Origin: Candidatus Hepatobacter penaei
GTDB lineage: Bacteria > Pseudomonadota > Alphaproteobacteria > Holosporales > Hepatobacteraceae
Reading direction: 5' to 3'
Assembly: GCF_000742475.1 (NCBI RefSeq)
Contig: NZ_JQAJ01000005.1
Span: forward strand, 1 to 38,513
DNA: 38,513 nt
The position numbers and the translations under genes are program-made. Numbering within the stretch: the first letter of the stretch is position 1; each line of letters starts with the position of its first letter. This document shows, piece after piece, positions 32,493 to 38,513 of this stretch. The notes beneath the pieces are model-generated. The model had not been told where the DNA came from. It was given only the letters and a program-made list of their open reading frames with translations, and made no database searches.

Positions 32493-34580
32493 TTATACTT
32501 CGCCCACAATGTGGACACGGTAGTGTGATGTGGCTTCAGCGTCAGAGAGCACCGCAATATCAGGCCGTGTTTTTTCAGACAGACTGCGCACATAGGGGCG
32601 CAACGTTGCCGCCACCAACAAAGGAGGCACCATGCCGGCCACGCGGGCCTCAGGTTTATCATACGCTTCGTTTAACTCTTCAAAAAAGACCTTCATACGA
32701 CTAGGAGCCATAGTGAATGTGCGTTTCCCGTCTTCCCCGGAAAGAGCTTGCTGAAACTCTTGACTCCACGCACTTCCCAAAGACAGTGCCCATAGTTGAC
32801 CGTCCTTCAGAAAGGGAGAGGCGATTTGGCGCGCCAGACTCATCCGCACACGTTCCCCAATGGCATCAGGCTCTTTGGTATAAGAGAGTGATTCAGAAAT
32901 CGCCTCAATAATGGTTCCCAAATCACGAATGGACACTTGCTCTTTTAAGAGATTTTTGAGAATGCGTCCCACAGAGGCCGCCGAAATTTGCATGGGGACC
33001 ATATCGCCATACATTTTTTGATAAGGTTTACGCAAACTATCGATACTTTGCTGCTGAAGAGAAAACGAAAACAAATCGGCCAGATGTTTTTTGATGGTCT
33101 CTGTGATGTGCGTCATCAGCAGGGCTTTAGCATCCGCCACCACATAGCCTTTTTCTTTAGCCTGCTTCAGCTCAGACGCATGAATCCATATGCCCGGAAT
33201 CCCCAGCACGGGCTCTTTTCCAGCCTCACCAGGTATTTTTTCTAAACTGCCATCAGGATCCAGCGCAATCACCTTGTCAGGAAAAATGGTGCCCGCGGCA
33301 GCTTTCACCTCCTTGACCTTGAACTGATAGCCATAGGTTTCAAGGGCCAGGTTATCTACAATGCGCACCGTAGGGACGATCACGCCAAAATCGCGGGCCA
33401 GGTTTTCGCGCACGCGGCGAATACGCTTGACTAAATCTTCAGGGTCTTTGATGAGCGGCACAAGGCCTACACCCAGCTCCAGCTTCAGCTCATCCATAGA
33501 CAGCATCTCTTCCGGCTTTTTTTCTTCCTCCGGCTCTGAGCCTTGGGTGGGTGACGCAAGGGTTTCAGCTTGAGGTCGGGCTTCTTTTTTCCCCAACCGC
33601 ATCGCCAGTCCGCCCGCCACACCTGCCATCAGCAAAAAAGGGAAAAAAGGCATGCCGGGCAACGCAGCAAAAATGGCAATCAGCACCCCACTCATCCCCA
33701 GCGCCACGGGATAGGCGCTGATCTGCCCTTTAAAGGCTTGATCAGCTGTGCCTTTTGACGATGTTTTGGAAATGAGCATACCCGCCGCCACCGAGATAAT
33801 CAGCGCCGGCACCTGGCTCACCAACCCATCACCCACCGTCAACAGAGCATAGGTCTGGGAAGCCCGATAAAAGGTCATCCCTTGCTGAAAAACGCCCACA
33901 ATAATGCCGCCAAAAAGATTAATGGCTGTGATAAAAATGCCGGCAATGGCATCGCCACGCACAAACTTAGCGGCGCCGTCCATGGCGCCATAGAAATTGA
34001 TTTCTTCTTGAATGTGCGCACGCCGCACCTTGGCTTCAGCCTGATCAATCGCCCCTGAAGATAAATCAGCATCCACAGACATCTGTTTGCCTGGTAAAGC
34101 ATCTAGGCTAAAGCGCGCCACCACTTCGGCAATACGGCCTGAACCTTTTGTGATCACCACAAAATTGATGACTACCAAAATGGCGAACACAATGAGGCCA
34201 ATAAAAAAATTGCCGCCCATAATAAAAGAGCCAAAGGCCTGAATAATATCGCCGGCCGCCGTTGTGCCTTGATAGCCATCAGAGAGAATCAAACGCGTAG
34301 AGGCCACATTCAGCGATAGCCGCAGCATGGTGGACACCAAGAGAACCGTGGGAAACACGCTAAAATCAAGCGGCTTTTCAAGAAACAAAACCGTCATCAA
34401 CACCGTCACCGAAAAAGCCAGAGAAATGGCCAAGGAAAAATCAAGGATCGATCTGTGGAGAGGAAGGATCAACACAATCAAAATCCCCACCAAGGCAAGA
34501 GAAAACAGAATTTCTCCTCGGCGCAATACTTGAGGCACATCCCCCATCTTTTCCATGAAGAACGTGGGCATAACACTCAT
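32493..34580 (-). CDS. flhA: Flagellar export apparatus protein FlhA
   Basis: FlhA is the large membrane component of the flagellar type III export gate. The 695-residue protein has about eight N-terminal membrane segments (residues 25-330), with the FHIPEP-family signature around STMLRLSLNVASTRLIL-type sequence, and a C-terminal cytoplasmic domain that binds chaperone-substrate complexes. A charged linker (about 335-370) joins them. ATG 34580 overlaps the flbD stop by 4 bp, so translation is probably coupled. It is the last visible gene of the flagellar operon. Confidence 0.96.
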   Translation of the reverse strand: MSVMPTFFMEKMGDVPQVLRRGEILFSLALVGILIVLILPLHRSILDFSLAISLAFSVTVLMTVLFLEKPLDFSVFPTVLLVSTMLRLSLNVASTRLILSDGYQGTTAAGDIIQAFGSFIMGGNFFIGLIVFAILVVINFVVITKGSGRIAEVVARFSLDALPGKQMSVDADLSSGAIDQAEAKVRRAHIQEEINFYGAMDGAAKFVRGDAIAGIFITAINLFGGIIVGVFQQGMTFYRASQTYALLTVGDGLVSQVPALIISVAAGMLISKTSSKGTADQAFKGQISAYPVALGMSGVLIAIFAALPGMPFFPFLLMAGVAGGLAMRLGKKEARPQAETLASPTQGSEPEEEKKPEEMLSMDELKLELGVGLVPLIKDPEDLVKRIRRVRENLARDFGVIVPTVRIVDNLALETYGYQFKVKEVKAAAGTIFPDKVIALDPDGSLEKIPGEAGKEPVLGIPGIWIHASELKQAKEKGYVVADAKALLMTHITETIKKHLADLFSFSLQQQSIDSLRKPYQKMYGDMVPMQISAASVGRILKNLLKEQVSIRDLGTIIEAISESLSYTKEPDAIGERVRMSLARQIASPFLKDGQLWALSLGSAWSQEFQQALSGEDGKRTFTMAPSRMKVFFEELNEAYDKPEARVAGMVPPLLVAATLRPYVRSLSEKTRPDIAVLSDAEATSHYRVHIVGEV

Positions 34581-35908
34581 GGAGACGGGCCCACCTTGTC
34601 ATTCACCTCTTTTAAATCCGCTTCATAGGCATGAAGCTTGAGCTGAAGCGCGCGCAGGGATAGCCCTAAAAGTTTGGCAGCACGCGTGCTGTCTTGATCA
34701 CACTGCGTCAAGGTGGACAATACCAACTCTTTTTCAACATTCGCAAGCGTTTCCCCCACCAAGGGGCGCACGTTCAGGGAAACCTCAGGATCCGACGAGG
34801 TGTTTGGATTAGAAAGACCAAGGTGATGTGGGTGAATAACACCCGTATCTGACATTAACACAGCGCGATGGGTAACGTTTTCCAGCTCACGCACATTGCC
34901 CGGCCAATCATATTGATGCACAACCGCCAGCGTATCTGGCGATAAGGTGGGATGAGGTGAGACGCCGTTAAGGTCGGCATATTTTTTCATAAAATGACGC
35001 ATAAGCATCTCAAGGTCGCCGGGACGCTTGCGTAAAGGTGGCAGAACCATCTGGATCACACTGAGGCGATAATAAAGGTCTTCGCGAAATTGCCCCTCAT
35101 GAATGGCTTGCCTCATATCTCGGTTGCTGGTGGCAATCAGCCTGAAATCTAAGGAAACTGGGTGCGTGCCCCCCACGCGGTCAATTTCTTTTTCTTGGAT
35201 CGCTCGTAACAGCTTGGCCTGGAGGCGTGGGTGCATTTCACTGATTTCGTCCAGCAACAATGTGCCGCCGTTAGCAGCCTCAAACTTACCAATGCGCCGC
35301 GCCACCGCACCCGTAAAGGCCCCTTTTTCATGACCAAAAAGCTCTGATTCTAACAATGCTTCAGGAATGGCCGCACAATTGACCGATAAGAAAATATTCT
35401 TTTTGCGCTTGCTGTGCTCATGAATATAGCGCGCCATCATTTCTTTCCCCGTGCCTGACTCCCCTGTAATCAGCACGCTCGCATCACTGCCAGACACTTT
35501 ATGGGCCACATCCATGGTCTTTTGCATTAAAGGGTCTACAAACAACAGTGCCGTTTGTCCCTGATGAAACGAATCGAGAATATCAGCAATCATGTTTGGA
35601 TCAGGTGGGAAGGGCACAAATTCTTTTGCACCGCCTTGGATGGCTTTTTGCACTTTTTCTTTGTCAATCATCCCCAGCCCGCACGCCACAATATAGGGGG
35701 AAAACCGCTCTTTACTAAGCTGCGCAGAAAAAGCGGCCACATCTTCACTGACATCAATCAAAATCATGCCCGCGTGATGACCTTTGCGCATCACATCCAG
35801 CGCTTGATCTGTCGTTTCAGTGTGGCTGATTTTGTGGCCCCGTTGGATCAGAATGTTGGACGCCTCTGTCAAAAATCCACCAAGCTCGCCAATCACCAAA
35901 ACAGACAT
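34577..35908 (-). CDS. flbD: Sigma-54-dependent flagellar regulator FlbD
   Basis: FlbD is an NtrC-type activator that controls the flagellar gene order in Caulobacter and relatives. The 443-residue protein has a degenerate receiver-like domain (1-115, Asp at 52), an AAA+ domain with Walker A GESGTGKE (149-156) and the sigma-54 contact loop GAFTGA (196-201), and a C-terminal Fis-type helix-turn-helix (about 405-430). Position between fliN and flhA supports FlbD rather than another NtrC family member. It starts 3 bp after fliN. Confidence 0.93.
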   Translation of the reverse strand: MSVLVIGELGGFLTEASNILIQRGHKISHTETTDQALDVMRKGHHAGMILIDVSEDVAAFSAQLSKERFSPYIVACGLGMIDKEKVQKAIQGGAKEFVPFPPDPNMIADILDSFHQGQTALLFVDPLMQKTMDVAHKVSGSDASVLITGESGTGKEMMARYIHEHSKRKKNIFLSVNCAAIPEALLESELFGHEKGAFTGAVARRIGKFEAANGGTLLLDEISEMHPRLQAKLLRAIQEKEIDRVGGTHPVSLDFRLIATSNRDMRQAIHEGQFREDLYYRLSVIQMVLPPLRKRPGDLEMLMRHFMKKYADLNGVSPHPTLSPDTLAVVHQYDWPGNVRELENVTHRAVLMSDTGVIHPHHLGLSNPNTSSDPEVSLNVRPLVGETLANVEKELVLSTLTQCDQDSTRAAKLLGLSLRALQLKLHAYEADLKEVNDKVGPSP

Positions 35909-35911
35909 CTG

Positions 35912-36307
35912 TTAGAGAGATTCTTTGATGAGTTCTGTCACCGTCACCCCAAGCTTACCGCCCACCAGCACCAGCTCACCGCGGGCAATCAAACGATCAT
36001 TCACACAAATATCGACGGGTTCATCCACATTTTTATTGAGCTGAATGACAGACCCCCGCCCCAACTGCAAAAGATGATCAATGGACATCCGTGCTGCCCC
36101 CAATACAGTGGTAATTTTGATAGGCACGCCATAAAGGGCATCTGCAAATTCTTCTGGCGTCGCGCTTTCATTTTTAGCGGCTTTAGGGGCTTTGCCCTCT
36201 TTGAACTGAATGTCTTCGATGGCTTCTTCGGGAGAGGGGCTCTGTTCTTCTGCCCCCTCTTGCGTGCCGGGATTCTCTTTTTCCTCATCACTCATGTACA
36301 CTGACAT
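35912..36307 (-). CDS. fliN: Flagellar motor switch protein FliN
   Basis: FliN forms the C-ring base with FliM and FliG. The 131-residue product has an acidic, disordered N terminus (about residues 1-45) and a C-terminal SpoA (surface presentation of antigens) domain with the IPV-type strand, LLQLGRGSVIQL and IARGELVLV segments. AGGAG lies just before ATG 36307; the spacing favours GTG (codon 3) or ATG (codon 5), so the start is uncertain by up to four residues. It lies between fliH and flbD. Confidence 0.92.
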   Translation of the reverse strand: MSVYMSDEEKENPGTQEGAEEQSPSPEEAIEDIQFKEGKAPKAAKNESATPEEFADALYGVPIKITTVLGAARMSIDHLLQLGRGSVIQLNKNVDEPVDICVNDRLIARGELVLVGGKLGVTVTELIKESL

Positions 36308-36315
36308 TCTCCTGG

Positions 36316-36930
36316 TTATTGCACGGTAGCCATATCATCTAAAAGGGCATACACCTCACGGCCAAGACGCTCTTGCAGGCACTCAAAACCTGATTCATTC
36401 CAACAGAGACGGCAATCCCCAGGCCCAAGCTCCTCATCAATATTGACCTCAACATTTACGCCCGCCAAACTTCGTAACCGAGACTCTATAAACCCTGCCA
36501 TGCTTTTATGAACAAAAACTTTAACCTTATCCCCCGCAAGCTTTTTGATCACGGGCAATATTTTTTCCTCTAAATCAGAGGCCACCAACGTCTGATTGGC
36601 CGAAAGGTGAGGAAAAGCCTTTTTTAAGATAGATTTCACAAAAAAGACAGAAAGTTTGAGAACTTCGCTATTTTGGGCCTCATAAACGCTCACAAGATCT
36701 TTCACTTTCGTCTCAATGTGGGAAAGCACCTGCAAAACATCGTTTTCTCTTTTGTTGGCTTGGCTTTCGATGCCTTTCTGAAACCCCTCTTGAAACCCTT
36801 CTTGAAATTTATCTTGTAGAGATTTTTCCCTTTGTTCTTCCACCAAACCATCACGCACTACGGGAACGTTGGTGTCTTGAGACTTACCTTCATCAAACGA
36901 ACGCTCAAATATATATTTACGAATTGTCAT
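36316..36930 (-). CDS. fliH: Flagellar assembly protein FliH/FlbE
   Basis: FliH (called FlbE in Caulobacter) regulates the FliI export ATPase and tethers it to the C ring. The 204-residue protein has a charged N terminus, a repeated glycine-heptad-like stretch FQEGFQEGFQKG (about residues 42-53) typical of FliH GxxxG helices, and a C-terminal alpha/beta domain. No fliI is adjacent. The ribosome binding site GGTGAGGGT precedes ATG 36930. The assignment rests on position between fliG and fliN and on the glycine repeat. Confidence 0.82.
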   Translation of the reverse strand: MTIRKYIFERSFDEGKSQDTNVPVVRDGLVEEQREKSLQDKFQEGFQEGFQKGIESQANKRENDVLQVLSHIETKVKDLVSVYEAQNSEVLKLSVFFVKSILKKAFPHLSANQTLVASDLEEKILPVIKKLAGDKVKVFVHKSMAGFIESRLRSLAGVNVEVNIDEELGPGDCRLCWNESGFECLQERLGREVYALLDDMATVQ

Positions 36931-36939
36931 ACCCTCACC

Positions 36940-37962
36940 TTACGCAATCATGGCATCATCCGAGCCTGCATCAGCGATCACAATATCGCCATCTTTCTGC
37001 ATTTGTTTCACCACACTAATAATAGACCGCTGTGCTTTCTCCATATCTGAAACACGTACGGCGCCGAGCCCATCAATATCTTCTTGCAAGAATTTAGCAG
37101 CACGTTCTGACATGTTGCTGAAGAAATGTTCCCGCACTTTCATAGGCACTTTTTTAAGGCTCAAGGCAAGCTCACTCTTATCCACAGCAGAAATCACCTT
37201 TTGGATATCTGCACTATCAATGCGCAGCATATCTTCAAAGGTAAACATCAAGGCGCGCACGCGGGCTGCTGATTCGGGGATCTGCTTTTCTAAGAATTCC
37301 ATCACGCGATCGCCCGTGACTTGGTCAAAGGCATTCAAGATTTCTGCCACCACGCGATGGGGATCAAAGGCATTGGTGCCGCCTTTCTTAAATTCTTCCA
37401 TAAATTCAGATTTGATGAAGGCTTGGATCTCAGACAAAACTGCCACCTTCACCGGTGTGGCCTTTAAGATGCGCACAATGACATCCATGGAGGTGTCTTC
37501 ATCAAACATTTTAAGAATATGGGCTGCCCGGGCTGAGGTGAGACGGGCCAAAATCACCGACGCCGTTTGTATGTCTTCTTTTTTAAGAAAGTTGGCCAAC
37601 ATGTTTTCATTGACCGTAGACAGCTGCTCCCAAATTCCTTCTTCATCACTTTCCACACCATCCAGCACCTGCTTCATGCGATCTTTGCCAAACATAGATT
37701 CAAGCAGTTTTTTGGTGCCCGAAAAATTGCCCGACACCATGCTGCCCTCGTGCATCAAGTGCAAAAAATCGGTGAGCACATTCTTCACAACCGTGGGATC
37801 TAATATGCCCAAATTAGACATCGCTGGCGTCAACGTCCACAACTCGCGATTTTCCATTTGACCAAAGACGGCCTTTTGCGCGTCACCATATAAGCTGAGC
37901 ATCAGCGCTGCGGCTTTGTCCTTATTGAAGCGTAAATTATTGTTGATAATCCGTGATACCAT
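36940..37962 (-). CDS. fliG: Flagellar motor switch protein FliG
   Basis: FliG is the torque-generating C-ring protein that binds the MS ring and the stators. The 340-residue length is usual. N-terminal, middle and C-terminal armadillo-like domains are recognisable: FNKDKAAALMLSLYG (about 12-26), the middle-domain EDIQTASVILARL (EHPQ-motif equivalent), and the C-terminal charged helix with ALSLKKVP and FFSNMSERAAKFLQEDI. AGGGG precedes ATG 37962. It lies 7 bp after fliF. Confidence 0.95.
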   Translation of the reverse strand: MVSRIINNNLRFNKDKAAALMLSLYGDAQKAVFGQMENRELWTLTPAMSNLGILDPTVVKNVLTDFLHLMHEGSMVSGNFSGTKKLLESMFGKDRMKQVLDGVESDEEGIWEQLSTVNENMLANFLKKEDIQTASVILARLTSARAAHILKMFDEDTSMDVIVRILKATPVKVAVLSEIQAFIKSEFMEEFKKGGTNAFDPHRVVAEILNAFDQVTGDRVMEFLEKQIPESAARVRALMFTFEDMLRIDSADIQKVISAVDKSELALSLKKVPMKVREHFFSNMSERAAKFLQEDIDGLGAVRVSDMEKAQRSIISVVKQMQKDGDIVIADAGSDDAMIA

Positions 37963-37969
37963 AACGTCG

Positions 37970-38513
37970 CTACCCCTTCATCCACAGGCGCACAATCGAA
38001 GCGGCGCGCTCAGGTTTTTCAAGAGCCAGTTTGTTAACAAGCGCTCTCAGCTCATCTTCAGGCATTTTTTCCCAACCTTTAAGTTGTTTATTATCTTCAA
38101 CCTCTGGGCCTTCAGCAACCTCCCCATCCTCAAGGGATGCACCCTCAGCCCCTGCCATGGCCACCTGTAACCCCTCAGCCCCTTCGGCCGTGGCGGGTTT
38201 GAGATAGGGGCGAATACCAAAGAAAAAAAGCACCAGCGCAAAGAAGCCCAGAAGAGCAATTTCTGCCAGACGCATAAGGTTTTCTTCAGAAAGGGATGGC
38301 AACCAGCTAGATGACCCCATGCTTTCTTCTTCGGGGCGGTGGAACCTCAGATTCTCCACATCCACCACGTCACCACGGTCTTGCCGATAGCCCACCACGG
38401 CCTGAATCAAACGTTTGTATTTTTCCATCTCTTCAGGGGCGCGATCTGCATACACCTCTTCACCCTGTTCATTCTTGGTATAGGTACCATCAATGACCAC
38501 GGCCACAGACAAA
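37970..38513 (-). CDS. fliF: Flagellar MS-ring protein FliF, C-terminal part
   Basis: The last about 180 residues of FliF are present; the N-terminal part lies beyond the right edge of the window. The sequence opens with SVAVVIDG of the ring-building domain, followed by the second membrane segment (about 84-104 of the visible part, ending FFGIRPYLKP), an acidic cytoplasmic linker and the FliG-binding C-terminal tail ending IVRLWMKG. It is the first known gene of the fliF-fliG-fliH-fliN-flbD-flhA run. Confidence 0.93.
   Translation of the reverse strand, partial: LSVAVVIDGTYTKNEQGEEVYADRAPEEMEKYKRLIQAVVGYRQDRGDVVDVENLRFHRPEEESMGSSSWLPSLSEENLMRLAEIALLGFFALVLFFFGIRPYLKPATAEGAEGLQVAMAGAEGASLEDGEVAEGPEVEDNKQLKGWEKMPEDELRALVNKLALEKPERAASIVRLWMKG

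Overview
The window reads as a stretch of alphaproteobacterial chromosome at moderate G+C. The supporting evidence is an FlbD-type sigma-54 activator inside a fliF-fliG-fliH-fliN-flbD-flhA flagellar operon, a meso-diaminopimelate MurE, a 7Fe FdxA ferredoxin, PagL-like lipid A deacylases and an alphaproteobacterial-type initiator tRNA. A broken-up dcw cluster and many small secreted orphan genes would fit a host-associated lineage such as Holosporales or Rickettsiales, but the exact order is an inference. No CRISPR array, insertion sequence or rRNA gene was seen.

Layout. Positions 1-240 hold a regulatory region with four TCCCAT repeats at exact 10-bp spacing (an MraZ-box type operator) and a perfect DnaA box. 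Then come a small ORF and the front half of a division and cell-wall cluster on the plus strand: mraZ, rsmH, ftsL, ftsI, murE, murF, mraY, murD, ftsW (530-10449). The cluster stops after ftsW; murG, murC, murB, ddl, ftsQ, ftsA and ftsZ are absent. A minus-strand unit follows: a D,D-carboxypeptidase, ubiA and pmbA (13742 back to 10446). It diverges from amn (AMP nucleosidase) through overlapping promoters. Two tandem PagL-like outer membrane genes, rlmE (minus) and an rlmB-like SpoU methylase (plus) come next.

Positions 18777-24727 hold a two-cluster Fe-S oxidoreductase gene and a DUF3501 gene. These are commonly neighbours, but here about 3.9 kb of minus-strand orphan genes lies between them. 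Three of the orphans encode exported proteins, and each is preceded, 44-50 bp upstream of its start codon, by the same palindrome TGAC-N5-GTCA flanked by A-tracts and overlapping a TTGACA -35 box. This looks like an undescribed small regulon. The middle gene has a one-base frameshift in a T5G4 tract within its signal peptide. Directly after DUF3501 lies a 764-codon gene (24771-27065) that aligns along its length with aconitase but appears to lack all three Fe-S cysteines and several catalytic residues: a probable pseudo-aconitase with an intact reading frame.

The remainder holds an initiator tRNA gene with a clear promoter, a small exported protein, nrdB and tRNA-Cys on the minus strand, priA, fdxA, a small acidic exported protein, and the flagellar operon running off the right edge (fliF incomplete).
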